64,000 nt of DNA. It comes from an uncultured Bacteroidales bacterium. Its GTDB lineage: Bacteria; Bacteroidota; Bacteroidia; Bacteroidales; Barnesiellaceae. Positions 45,557 through 54,812 of the stretch are shown in pieces; the first letter of the stretch is position 1, and each line of letters starts with the position of its first letter. Both the position numbers and the translations under genes were made by a program. A model generated the notes under the pieces. The model did not search any database, had not been told where the DNA came from, and saw only the letters and a program-made list of their open reading frames with translations. The stretch is from assembly GCA_949298955.1 (NCBI GenBank), contig CASFYQ010000011.1, positions 22,007 to 86,006 of the forward strand, given 5' to 3'.

Positions 45557-48349
45557 TCAGTGAGCTTCCAGCCAGTTGTGCCCGGTACCGTAGTCGGCCA
45601 GCAGGGGAACCTGCAAGGGATAGGCATTCTCCATTTCGTAGCACACGATTTCCTTCACCTGTTCGAGTTCGTCGATTGGTACGTTGAAATTGAGTTCGTC
45701 GTGCACTTGCAGAATCATGCGGCTTTTCAATCCCTCTTCTTCGAACCGGCGGGCAATGCGAATCATGGCAATCTTGATAATGTCGGCGGCACTGCCCTGT
45801 ATGGGGGTGTTGATGGCATTTCGCTCGGCATATCCGCGCACCACGCTGTTGTGCGAGTGAATGTCGGGGAGCATACGTTTGCGCCCGCAAAGGGTCTCGA
45901 CGTAGCCCTTCTCGCGGGCTATTTCGATGCTTTTGTTCATATACTCCCTGATTTGCGGATAGCTCTCGAAATAGCCGTCGATGAGCGCTTTGGCTTCGCT
46001 GCGGGGAATGTTGAGCCGTTCGGCGAGTCCGAATACCGAGATGCCGTAGATGATACCGAAATTGGCCGTTTTGGCTTTGCGGCGCATATCGGCGGTAACC
46101 TCGCCGATGGGTACCTTGTAAATCTTGGCGGCAGTAGCGGCGTGAATGTCCGACCCCTCGCGGAAAGCCTCGATCATGTGACGGTCGCCACTCAGGTGAG
46201 CCATGATGCGCAGTTCGATTTGGGAGTAGTCGGCCGAGCAAAAGAGGCACCCCTGGTCGGGGACAAAGGCACGGCGAATCTCACGCCCTTCGTTGTCGCG
46301 AATGGGAATGTTCTGTAAGTTGGGGTTGCTCGAACTGAGTCGTCCGGTGGCGGTAATCGTTTGGTTGAACGAGGTATGAATCTTGCCCGTTTTGGGGTTA
46401 ATCAGTTCGGGAAGCGCATTGATATAGGTACTTAGCAACTTGCGTATGCCGCGTTGGTCGAGGATTTTGCCTACGATGGGGTGACGCGAGCGCAGTTTCT
46501 CCAATATCTCTTCGGTTGTGGAGTATTGGCCTGTCTTGGTCTTCTTGGCTTTCTCGTCGATTTTGAGACGTTCGAAGAGAATCTCGCCCACTTGCCGGGC
46601 CGAACTGACGTTGAAGGTGGTGCCGGCCAGTTGGTAAATCTCCTGTTCGAGTTCGCCCAGACGGCGGGTGAGCAGCTCTGACGAGCTTTGCAGCTCGACC
46701 GTGTCTACATTGACTCCGGCAATCTCCATATCGGCGAGGACCCGGGTGAGCGGCATTTCTATTTCGTAGAAGAGTTTCTCCATCTTGCTGGCGGCCAATT
46801 TCTTTTCGAGCAGGTTTTTCAGTTGCAGGGTGACATCGGCATCTTCGGCGGCATACCGGCATATATCTTCAATCGGGACTTGCCGCATGGAGAGTTGCTT
46901 TTTCCCTTTCGGCCCGATGAGCTCTTCGATGGCAACAGGTTTGTAGCCCAGGTAGACGTTGGCCAGATAGTCCATGTTGTGGTATTGTTCGGGCTGCAAC
47001 AAGTAGTGTGCTACCATTGTGTCGAAAAGGTCGCCTTTGACATCGACCCCGTAGTTGTGCAGCACGATGTAGTCGTATTTGATGTTTTGCCCGATTTTCA
47101 ACGATTTGGGATTTTCGAGAGCCGACTTGAAGATGCGTACCGTCTCACGGGCTTTCTCCTGGTCGTCGGGCACGGGAACATAGTAGGCTTCGTGTTCTTT
47201 AAGGGCGAAGGAGAGTCCCACCAACTCGACGTTCATGGGGTCTATGCCGGTCGTCTCGGTGTCGAAGGCAAAGGCTGTGGCACAAGAGAGGAGGGCAGCC
47301 AGGTCCCACATTTTCTCGGTCGTATCGGTCAAATGGTAGGAGTGGGGGACTGTGTCGATATTGGCCAGGTTTGATTCGGGGAGAGCAGCTTCTTGCTCTT
47401 CTGTCTCGGCGGGTTGGGCCTGGTCGAAGAGCGAGGGTTGCGGGGCTGTGGCCGGTTTGGGAGTTGTGGTTGCCGGTTTTCCACCCAGAATACGCTCGGT
47501 AAGATTTCGAAACTCCAACTCTTCGAAGATGGGGCGTAGCTTCTCGCTGTCGATAGGTTCTCGTCTCAACGTCTCTTCGTCGAAAGAGAGTGGTACATCG
47601 GTGCGAATCGTGGCCAGGAAGCGCGAGAACTCGATTTGCTCGCGGTTGGTTTCGATTTTGGTTTTGAGCGCTCCTTTCAACCGGTCGGTGTGGGCCAGCA
47701 GGTTGTCTATGCTGCCGAATTCGACAATGAGCTTCACGGCGGTTTTCTCGCCAACGCCGGGGCAGCCCGGTATGTTGTCGGAGCTGTCGCCCATGAGTCC
47801 CAGTATGTCGATTACTTGTTCGGGCGACTCGATGCCGTATTTGGCTTTGATTTCTTCGGGGCCCAATATTTCGAAATCGCCGCCGAACTTGGGGCGATAC
47901 ATGAAGATGTGGGGCGACACCAGTTGGCCGTAATCCTTGTCGGGAGTCATCATGTAGGTGTCGAAGCCCTCCTTTTCGGCCAGTTTGGCCAAGGTGCCTA
48001 TCACATCGTCGGCCTCGAAGCGGGGAACCTCGATGATGGGAATATTGTAGGCCTCGATAATCTTTTTGATGATGGGAACCGAGTAGCGTATCACCTCGGG
48101 AGTCTCTTCACGCTGGGCTTTGTACTGTTCGTAGGCTTCGTGGCGGAAGGTAGGGCCATGAGGGTCGAAACCCACGGCGATGTGTGAAGGTTTTTCTTTT
48201 TTGAGCAACTCTTCGAGGGTGTTGACAAACCCTAAAATCGCCGAGGTGTTTACACCTTTGGAGTTGATTCTCGGGTTTTTGATAAATGCGTAGTACGAGC
48301 GGTAAATAAGGGCGTAGGCATCTAACAGGAATAGTCGTTTCTCTTGCAT
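45557..48349 (-). CDS. polA: DNA polymerase I
   Basis: A 930-residue repair and Okazaki-fragment polymerase. The 5'-3' exonuclease (about 1-300) has DAYALIYRSYYAF, EADDVIGTLA and GDSSDNIPG. The 3'-5' exonuclease (about 330-530) keeps its acidic residues in FAFDTETTGID and YAAEDADVTLQL, so proofreading is probably active, unlike in many Gram-positive enzymes. The polymerase domain has CSADYSQIELRI, RRKAKTANFGIIYG and QVHDELNF. It heads a two-gene minus-strand unit with mfd. Confidence 0.98.
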   Translation of the reverse strand: MQEKRLFLLDAYALIYRSYYAFIKNPRINSKGVNTSAILGFVNTLEELLKKEKPSHIAVGFDPHGPTFRHEAYEQYKAQREETPEVIRYSVPIIKKIIEAYNIPIIEVPRFEADDVIGTLAKLAEKEGFDTYMMTPDKDYGQLVSPHIFMYRPKFGGDFEILGPEEIKAKYGIESPEQVIDILGLMGDSSDNIPGCPGVGEKTAVKLIVEFGSIDNLLAHTDRLKGALKTKIETNREQIEFSRFLATIRTDVPLSFDEETLRREPIDSEKLRPIFEELEFRNLTERILGGKPATTTPKPATAPQPSLFDQAQPAETEEQEAALPESNLANIDTVPHSYHLTDTTEKMWDLAALLSCATAFAFDTETTGIDPMNVELVGLSFALKEHEAYYVPVPDDQEKARETVRIFKSALENPKSLKIGQNIKYDYIVLHNYGVDVKGDLFDTMVAHYLLQPEQYHNMDYLANVYLGYKPVAIEELIGPKGKKQLSMRQVPIEDICRYAAEDADVTLQLKNLLEKKLAASKMEKLFYEIEMPLTRVLADMEIAGVNVDTVELQSSSELLTRRLGELEQEIYQLAGTTFNVSSARQVGEILFERLKIDEKAKKTKTGQYSTTEEILEKLRSRHPIVGKILDQRGIRKLLSTYINALPELINPKTGKIHTSFNQTITATGRLSSSNPNLQNIPIRDNEGREIRRAFVPDQGCLFCSADYSQIELRIMAHLSGDRHMIEAFREGSDIHAATAAKIYKVPIGEVTADMRRKAKTANFGIIYGISVFGLAERLNIPRSEAKALIDGYFESYPQIREYMNKSIEIAREKGYVETLCGRKRMLPDIHSHNSVVRGYAERNAINTPIQGSAADIIKIAMIRIARRFEEEGLKSRMILQVHDELNFNVPIDELEQVKEIVCYEMENAYPLQVPLLADYGTGHNWLEAH

Positions 48350-48441
48350 GAGGTTGTGCTGTTTTGTAGATAAGAATTAAAAAAGCGTCATTGCAATGCG
48401 GTAAAATTACGATAAAAATACGGATTCTTTTGTTTTATTAC

Positions 48442-48449
48442 TATTTTTG
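48442..48449 (+). promoter_or_regulatory. Promoter -7 element of the polyprenyl synthase gene
   Basis: TATTTTTG, full match, 17 bases before the ATG at 48467. Confidence 0.5.
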
Positions 48450-48466
48450 CACCAGAATAAATCGAT

Positions 48467-49444
48467 ATGGATAAACTTTTTGTCATACGGCAACCTATAA
48501 CCGAGGAGCTCGCTTTACTGAATAGAACCCTTACCGAGACGCTGCATACCAACAGTCCTCTGATGAATGAGGTAATCCAGACTTATCTTGCAAGCAAAGG
48601 CAAGCAGATAAGGCCTATCCTCGTCTTGCTGTGTGCCAAATTGTTCGGCCCGGTTTCGCGAGAGGCCATCGATGCCGCAGCTTCGTTGGAGTTGCTTCAC
48701 AATGCCAGTCTCATACACGACGATGTGGTCGACGAGTCGCAGAAGCGACGGGGGCTCCCCACTATCAACCAGTTGTACGACAATCGTATAGCCGTTCTTA
48801 CCGGCGACTATTTCGTGTCGTGTGCGTTGGCTTGCTCGGTCAGAACCAACCGAATGGAGATTGTCTCTACGCTGGGAGTTTTGGGGCGGGAATTGGCTCG
48901 CGGAGAGATTGACCAGCTTTCCAATGCCCGCAACCATCGGCTCGACGAGTCGGCCTATTTCGATGTCATTCGACGCAAGACCGCTTCGCTCTTCTACGCC
49001 TGCATGCGGGTAGGTGCTTTGTCGGCCGGCGCCGATGTCGCTGCCGTAGACCGGTTGAGCCGGTTTGGTGAGAAATTGGGGCTTTGTTTTCAAATCAAAG
49101 ACGATATATTCGACTATTACGAAGACAAGGTGATAGGCAAGCCCACCGGCAACGATTTGCGCGAGGGGAAAATAACCCTGCCGCTTATCTATGCCGTTAC
49201 CCGGGGTACGGGTGCCGAAAACGAGCAAATGCGAGCCTTGTTGCTGGGCGAAGAACATCTGTCGGCCGAGAGTGTGCATCTGCTCATCGAGTATGCCAAG
49301 CGGGAAGGAGGCATCGAGTATGCCTATGAAACCATGAAACAGATTCGCAACGAGGCCGTAGAGTTGCTCGACGAGTTTCCCCCGTCGGAGACGGTCGATG
49401 CTCTTATCGCTATTCTCGACTATGCGATAGAACGTGATAAATAA
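48467..49444 (+). CDS. All-trans polyprenyl diphosphate synthase
   Basis: A 325-residue prenyltransferase that chains isopentenyl units, probably for the menaquinone side chain. The first Asp-rich motif is HDDVVDESQKRRG (about residues 85-97) and the second QIKDDIFDYYED (about 210-221). The pattern before the first motif (ASLELLHNASLI) has small residues, consistent with a long-chain (octaprenyl-type) product. IspG, in the same pathway, lies 10 kb to the right in a different operon. Chain length is not directly visible. Confidence 0.93.
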   Translation: MDKLFVIRQPITEELALLNRTLTETLHTNSPLMNEVIQTYLASKGKQIRPILVLLCAKLFGPVSREAIDAAASLELLHNASLIHDDVVDESQKRRGLPTINQLYDNRIAVLTGDYFVSCALACSVRTNRMEIVSTLGVLGRELARGEIDQLSNARNHRLDESAYFDVIRRKTASLFYACMRVGALSAGADVAAVDRLSRFGEKLGLCFQIKDDIFDYYEDKVIGKPTGNDLREGKITLPLIYAVTRGTGAENEQMRALLLGEEHLSAESVHLLIEYAKREGGIEYAYETMKQIRNEAVELLDEFPPSETVDALIAILDYAIERDK

Positions 49445-49510
49445 TAGATGATGATATACCGGGCGGGGCTGCTCTCTGATGAGGGTAGCCCCGCCCGTTT
49501 TCAGCTGCGG

Positions 49511-51184
49511 TCAATATTTGAAACTGCTGCCGCCGAGGAACTCGCGCAGAAGCGAGGTAGGCGGGATTTCGCGCTGGTTGATGGAGAGGAAATAACCCAG
49601 GAAGCGGAGCAGTCGGTGAGCTTCGGCGTATTCGTGGCAATCGTGGGGTACGGCGCTGAGTATGGGTTGGGCATAGTCTTTCATGACGGCCAGTTCGAAG
49701 AGCAGCGACGAGTTGAACATGGCGTCGGCATTTTCTTGGTAGGGGAAAATCCATTTTTCTTCACCTCGTCGCACGCTGCCCCAGCGGGCAATGGTGCTTT
49801 GGGCCGACGCACCACGGTATTTGAAATCGCGGATAATGCGGCGCAGCAGCCGATTGTCGGCCGTAGGAATCCAGTTGTGGTCATCGATAGAGATGGTGGT
49901 GAGGGCCGAGACGTAGATGCGGTATTTCAAATGCGATTCGATTTGGGGGGTAAGGTCGGGATTTAGCCCGTGTATGCCTTCCAGGATAAGCACCGACCCT
50001 TCGTCCAGTTTCAAGGTATTGCCCCGGTACTCGCGGCTCCCGCTCTCGAAATTGTAGGTAGGCATTTTGATTGTCTCGCCCTGCAACAGCCTGTTGAGGT
50101 CTTTATTGAAGAGGTCGAGATCGAGGGCATAGAGCGACTCGTAGTCGTATTCGCCGGTCTCGTCGATTGGAGTATCTTTGCGGTTGACAAAATAGTTGTC
50201 GAGCGAGATGGCCACCGGTTTGAGCAGGTTGGTCATAAGTTGAATCGAGAGCCGTTTGGAGAAAGTGGTTTTCCCCGATGACGAAGGCCCCGAGATAAGT
50301 ACGATACGCGTTCCCTCCTCGTGGTATCGGCGGGTGATGTCGTCGGCAATCTTGCTGATTTTCTTTTCGTGCAGAGCTTCGGCCACCTTGATGAGGTCGG
50401 TCGCTTGTCGCTTCTCGACCACTTGATTGAGGTCGCCGATGTTGCTGAGGCCGATAATGTGGTTGAAGGTGAGGTACTCTTTGAAAGCATTCAGCATCTT
50501 CTCCTGCGGCTGGATAGGCGCGGGTGTGCGGGGGTCGGTGGGTACGGGTGGAACCAGCAGTACCCCGCCGTTGTATTTTATCAGGTCGAACCCTTCGAGA
50601 TAGCCTGTCGAGGGGGTGAGCCAGCTGTAATACGAGTCGGCCAGCCCGTCGAGCGTGTGATATTGGGTGTAGAGTTGGCGGGTCGATTGCAGTAACTCTA
50701 CCTTGTCGTACATGCCTTGCCTGCGGAAGACCTCGATTGCTTCGGTCGTGTGGCACTCAATTTTTTCGAAGGGAATGTCGGCGGCAATGATTTGGGTCAT
50801 TCGTTCTTTTATGCGTGCGATAGTCTCGGGTTTGAGTGCTTCGGGGTTGTCGAGCAGGCAGTAGTAGCCGTGCGAAAGCGAGTGCTCGATGCGTAGCCTC
50901 GTGCCCGGCACGATGTCGCTGATGGCTTTATACATGATGAAACAGAGGGAACGCACGTAGGTGCGCATGCCCGAGGGGTGCGAGATGTCGAGAAACTCGA
51001 TATCCTTGGGCCCGTATACTCGGTATCGCAGCTCTTCGGTCTTGTTGTTGACATAGGCACATACGGGTCGATGAGCCAGTTTGGGTTTTGCTTTTTCGTA
51101 AATTTCAAGCAGGCTTTCGCCACCGTTCACGCAGATGTACTTGCCTGTATTCACGCAATAAATGTTAAATTTCTCTTTTTCCAT
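49511..51184 (-). CDS. TGS - uridine kinase-like nucleoside kinase
   Basis: A 557-residue fusion. An N-terminal TGS domain and a second domain like the additional domain of threonyl-tRNA synthetase (about residues 1-220, with FIMYKAISDIVPGTRLRIEHSLSHGYYC) are followed by a phosphoribulokinase/uridine kinase domain with Walker A GPSSSGKTTFSKRL (about residue 290) and GIHGLNPDLT. The combination is a conserved Bacteroidetes and Firmicutes architecture, but its substrate is not established. ATG 51184 (MEKEKFNIYC) is preferred to an upstream in-frame start that lacks homology. Confidence 0.9.
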   Translation of the reverse strand: MEKEKFNIYCVNTGKYICVNGGESLLEIYEKAKPKLAHRPVCAYVNNKTEELRYRVYGPKDIEFLDISHPSGMRTYVRSLCFIMYKAISDIVPGTRLRIEHSLSHGYYCLLDNPEALKPETIARIKERMTQIIAADIPFEKIECHTTEAIEVFRRQGMYDKVELLQSTRQLYTQYHTLDGLADSYYSWLTPSTGYLEGFDLIKYNGGVLLVPPVPTDPRTPAPIQPQEKMLNAFKEYLTFNHIIGLSNIGDLNQVVEKRQATDLIKVAEALHEKKISKIADDITRRYHEEGTRIVLISGPSSSGKTTFSKRLSIQLMTNLLKPVAISLDNYFVNRKDTPIDETGEYDYESLYALDLDLFNKDLNRLLQGETIKMPTYNFESGSREYRGNTLKLDEGSVLILEGIHGLNPDLTPQIESHLKYRIYVSALTTISIDDHNWIPTADNRLLRRIIRDFKYRGASAQSTIARWGSVRRGEEKWIFPYQENADAMFNSSLLFELAVMKDYAQPILSAVPHDCHEYAEAHRLLRFLGYFLSINQREIPPTSLLREFLGGSSFKY

Positions 51185-51274
51185 CGTACTTTTACCATCC
51201 CTAAGGCTCAGGGAAACTTTTGTTAATAAAGGTAAAACAACAATCTTCTTTCTGTGCAACTCTTTTTATTTGTA

Positions 51275-51282
51275 TAAATTTG
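51275..51282 (+). promoter_or_regulatory. Promoter -7 element of the Na/Pi transporter gene
   Basis: TAAATTTG, full match; the leader to the ATG at 51366 is about 80 bases. Confidence 0.5.
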
Positions 51283-51365
51283 CAAAGGAATGCTTTTCCA
51301 GATGCAAGATTGAGTGTTAAATATACCACAAAGAGGATAATAAAACAACTATTTAAGAATTTTTT

Positions 51366-53189
51366 ATGGAGTATACATTTCTGGACTTCCTGACCTTAAT
51401 CGGGTCGGTAGGCTTGTTCCTCTATGGAATGAAGGTCATGAGTGAAGGGTTGCAGAAGGTCGCAGGCGACAGAATGCGCAATATCCTGGCTGTAATGACG
51501 AAAAATCGGTTCTCGGGAATGTTTACCGGTATCTTGATAACAGCGTTGATACAAAGTTCGTCGGCTTCGACAGTGATGGTGGTGAGTTTTGTCAACGCCG
51601 GTCTGATGACCTTGGGACAATCGATGTCGGTAATCATGGGTGCCAATGTGGGAACAACCGTTACGGCCTGGATTATCTCCATTTTCGGTTTCAAAGTTAA
51701 TATCACGTTGTTTGCGCTACCGCTTATCGGCCTGGGTACTCCTCTGCTTTTTTCGGGCAACAGCACCCGCAAGTCGTGGGGCGAGTTCCTCATCGGCTTC
51801 TCTTTCCTCTTTATGGGCCTCGACTACCTGAACCATTCGGTTCCCGACCTGAAAAGCAATCCCGAAATATTCGAATTTCTCACCTCATATACCCAACTGG
51901 GATTCCTTTCCATTCTCATATTCTGTGCCGTAGGTGCCATCGTGACGATGATTGTGCAGGCTTCGAGTGCGACGCTGGCTATCTCGCTCATCATGTGTAG
52001 CAAGGGTTGGATTTCTTTCGACATCGCCGCTGCCTTGATTTTGGGCAGCAACATAGGTACCACGATTACTCCGTTGCTGGCCTCGATTAGCGCCAATGTG
52101 TCGGCCAAGCGGGCGGCTATGGGGCACCTGCTTTTCAATGTGTTGGGGTCGGTGTGGACGTTGGCGTTGTACTATCCTTTTATTCGGTTCATTGTGTGGA
52201 TATGCACCTCGTTCGGAGTCGGAAATCCCAACGACCTGATGGCCTTTGTGGCAACCCATGAGCAGACCAATCCGTCGCTAATCAATGCGCTGAACAATGG
52301 CAGCACCCTGGCGACACCCGGTTTTGAACAGCAAAAGGCTCATTTCGAGGCAATGCAGTTTTCGGTATCGTTTGGGTTGTCGATGTTCCACACGGTATTC
52401 AATGTGATTAACGTTGCCATTATGATCTGGTTTACGGGACTTTATGAAAAGATTGTTACCCGCCTGGTACGTGTCAAGGACAAGAACGAGGAGGAGTTCC
52501 AGCTGAAATTTATTTCGCGTGGTATGTTGTCGGCATCGGAGCTGAACCTGCCCCAGGCTCACCAGGAGATTGCTGTCTATGCCGAGCGTGTGCAACGTAT
52601 GTTTGGCATGGTCGAAAACCTGTTGCACGAGAAAGAAGGCAGTGAGGCTTATATGAAACTCTATAACCGCATTGAGAAATATGAGCAGATTTGTGACCGT
52701 ATGGAGATCGAGATTGCCGATTTCTTGAATCGTGTCGTAGGAGGCCGGTTGAGTTATGAAGGAAAAATGAGGGTAAACGGCATGCTCAGTATTGTAACCG
52801 AAATCGAGAGTATAGGCGACTGTTGCTATAATCTGGCTCGCACGCTGCAACGCAAGCAAGACTCGCACATCGTCTTCAACGACGAAATTATAGGCAATAT
52901 CGACTCGATGTTCAAACTCAATGCCGAGGCTTTGTCAAACATGGTGGCACTCCTGTCGAGCAATGAACCGGCGATGAACGAGATTATGGTTTCGTACAAC
53001 AAGGAGAGCGAAATTAATAATTTCAGGAACCAGCTGCGCAAGTCGAATATCGAGAATATCAACAACAAGCATTACGAATATCAGGCCGGTATCTATTATA
53101 TGGATATGATTTCGGAGTGCGAACGGCTGGGCGATTACGTGGTCAATGTGGTCGATGCCATTAAACAGCAGCAGATACGTCACGCTTGA
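51366..53189 (+). CDS. Na/Pi cotransporter with C-terminal PhoU-like domain
   Basis: A 607-residue sodium-phosphate symporter of the NptA/PNaS family. Two inverted repeats carry the QSSSA-type signatures: ALIQSSSASTVMVV (about residues 60-73) and MIVQASSATLAISL (about 195-208), each followed by a GxNxGTT motif. A PhoU-like helical domain fills the C-terminal 200 residues (ISRGMLSASELNLPQAHQEI onward). The PhoU domain suggests phosphate-dependent regulation. It converges on the sirtuin gene. Confidence 0.94.
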   Translation: MEYTFLDFLTLIGSVGLFLYGMKVMSEGLQKVAGDRMRNILAVMTKNRFSGMFTGILITALIQSSSASTVMVVSFVNAGLMTLGQSMSVIMGANVGTTVTAWIISIFGFKVNITLFALPLIGLGTPLLFSGNSTRKSWGEFLIGFSFLFMGLDYLNHSVPDLKSNPEIFEFLTSYTQLGFLSILIFCAVGAIVTMIVQASSATLAISLIMCSKGWISFDIAAALILGSNIGTTITPLLASISANVSAKRAAMGHLLFNVLGSVWTLALYYPFIRFIVWICTSFGVGNPNDLMAFVATHEQTNPSLINALNNGSTLATPGFEQQKAHFEAMQFSVSFGLSMFHTVFNVINVAIMIWFTGLYEKIVTRLVRVKDKNEEEFQLKFISRGMLSASELNLPQAHQEIAVYAERVQRMFGMVENLLHEKEGSEAYMKLYNRIEKYEQICDRMEIEIADFLNRVVGGRLSYEGKMRVNGMLSIVTEIESIGDCCYNLARTLQRKQDSHIVFNDEIIGNIDSMFKLNAEALSNMVALLSSNEPAMNEIMVSYNKESEINNFRNQLRKSNIENINNKHYEYQAGIYYMDMISECERLGDYVVNVVDAIKQQQIRHA

Positions 53190-53206
53190 AAGAGCATTCG
53201 ATACTT

Positions 53207-53250
53207 ATACGCACAGAGCCCGTAGAATCGTCTGCGGGCTATGTGCGTAT
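53207..53250. other. Long hairpin between converging genes
   Basis: A 20-base arm (53207-53226) pairs with 53231-53250 with few mismatches around a very short loop. There is no T-run on either strand. It probably marks the end of both transcripts. Confidence 0.5.
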
Positions 53251-53266
53251 GGGAGTAGAGGGGGAG

Positions 53267-53965
53267 TTATGCTTCTTGTTGCAGCAACTCGACAAGTTCG
53301 GCTACACCCTGCGAGGCTCCCTTCTGTATCACGTGCACGGGGCGGTCGACCGGTACCCGTACCTCTTTGGGGTCGATGAGGTAAATGGGGACTCGGGGCC
53401 GTACATAGCGAAGCAGCCCGGCTGCGGGATAGACATTGAGCGAGGTACCTATCACGACAAAGATATCGGCCTCTTCGGTGATTTCGATAGCCGGCTCGAT
53501 CATGGGAACTGCCTCGCCAAACCACACGATGTGGGGACGCAGCCGGTCGCCGTGCGAGTCGGTGGCATCGGGGGGCAGTTCATATTGGTCGGGGGTAAGT
53601 TCGTAGACCCGGTTTTCATTTTTCACCGAGCGCACTTTGGTCAGTTCGCCATGCAGGTGAATCACACGGGTGCTTCCGGCCCGTTCGTGCAGGTTGTCGA
53701 CATTCTGGGTGATGATGGTCACCTCATACTCTTTTTCGAGAGCCGCCAGCCCCTTATGGCCTGCGTTGGGCTCGACGGTGAGCAGTTCTTTGCGCCGTTT
53801 GTTGTAGAACTCCTGAACCAGGACGGGATTTCTTTCCCACCCCTCGGGGGTAGCCACATCTTCTACGGGATAACGGTCCCACAGGCCGCCGCTGTCGCGG
53901 AAAGTAGAGAGCCCGCTCTCTACACTCATACCTGCTCCGGTGAGTACAACCAGTCTCTTTTTCAT
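53267..53965 (-). CDS. cobB: NAD-dependent protein deacylase (class III sirtuin), zinc-less
   Basis: A 232-residue sirtuin. The NAD-binding motif GAGMSVESGLSTFRDSGGLW, TQNVDNLHERAG and the catalytic His105 (HLHGE) are complete. Tyr54 and Arg57 (FYNKRRKEL) match the class III pair that binds acidic acyl groups, so desuccinylase or demalonylase activity is likely. The four zinc-binding cysteines of the small domain are missing: the stretch VRSVKNENRVYELTPDQYELPP has none. ATG 53965 (MKKRLVVLTG) was chosen; a longer in-frame stretch upstream has no homology. Confidence 0.93.
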   Translation of the reverse strand: MKKRLVVLTGAGMSVESGLSTFRDSGGLWDRYPVEDVATPEGWERNPVLVQEFYNKRRKELLTVEPNAGHKGLAALEKEYEVTIITQNVDNLHERAGSTRVIHLHGELTKVRSVKNENRVYELTPDQYELPPDATDSHGDRLRPHIVWFGEAVPMIEPAIEITEEADIFVVIGTSLNVYPAAGLLRYVRPRVPIYLIDPKEVRVPVDRPVHVIQKGASQGVAELVELLQQEA

Positions 53966-54150
53966 ATCATGCAGACTTAAAATGTTTTTATTTTTTGAGG
54001 TGGGAAGAACCCAGCTAAAAGTAGCACAAAAAGGTGAAGGGGACAAGTATTTTATATAAAAAGTGTTGAAAAACGATACCATAGGAGACTGTTGAGGTGA
54101 GAATTATATTTTTTTTTAAGGAGATTTTATCGAATTAAGTATAAAAGCCC

Positions 54151-54158
54151 TATCTTCG
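54151..54158 (+). promoter_or_regulatory. Promoter -7 element of the FKBP operon
   Basis: TATCTTCG (one mismatch), 31 bases before the first ATG. Confidence 0.45.
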
Positions 54159-54188
54159 CCACGCAAATATTGTATTGATATTTGTTTA

Positions 54189-54794
54189 ATGAATACAATC
54201 GCAAAGAAAATGGACAAACTGAGTTATGCATTGGGTCTCAGCATGGGGCACAATTTCTTGGGTTCGGGCATCAAGTCGCTGAATGTCGAGGATTTTGCCA
54301 AAGGTGTGGGGGCCGTATATAATCAAGAGAAGCCCGAGATAAGTTTCGAAGAGGCCAAACAAATCATCAACGAGTATTTCACCAACTTGCAGAATGAAAT
54401 TGCCGAGGGAAACCGGCGAGCCGGCGAGTCTTTCCTGGCCGAGAATGCCAAGCGCCCCGAGGTGGTGGTTTTGCCCAGCGGGTTGCAGTATGAAGTGCTT
54501 GCCGAGGGTACAGGCCGCAAGCCCAAGGCTACCGACAAGGTACAGTGCCACTATCATGGTACGTTAATCGACGGGCAGGTATTCGACAGCTCGATACAGC
54601 GGGGCACGCCTGCCGTGTTTGGAGTCAATCAGGTGATACCCGGGTGGGTAGAGGCTTTGCAGCTGATGCCCGAGGGCTCGCGTTGGAAACTCTATATCCC
54701 CTCCAATCTGGCTTATGGAGAGCAGGGAGCCGGTGGCAGTATCCCGGCCAACGCAACTCTTGTATTTGAAGTGGAACTTATTAAAATATTGTAA
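54189..54794 (+). CDS. FKBP-type peptidyl-prolyl isomerase, cytoplasmic (FklB-like)
   Basis: A 201-residue isomerase with an N-terminal dimerisation helix domain (YALGLSMGHNF onward) and a C-terminal FKBP domain (about residues 100-201; KVQCHYHGTLIDGQVFDSS, VIPGWVEALQLMPEG, LAYGEQGAG). No signal peptide is seen, so it is a cytosolic fold helper. ATG 54189 is used; a second ATG lies seven codons in. The lipoprotein paralogue follows 18 bases downstream. Confidence 0.93.
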   Translation: MNTIAKKMDKLSYALGLSMGHNFLGSGIKSLNVEDFAKGVGAVYNQEKPEISFEEAKQIINEYFTNLQNEIAEGNRRAGESFLAENAKRPEVVVLPSGLQYEVLAEGTGRKPKATDKVQCHYHGTLIDGQVFDSSIQRGTPAVFGVNQVIPGWVEALQLMPEGSRWKLYIPSNLAYGEQGAGGSIPANATLVFEVELIKIL

Positions 54795-54812
54795 TCAATT
54801 ACCTCATAAACA

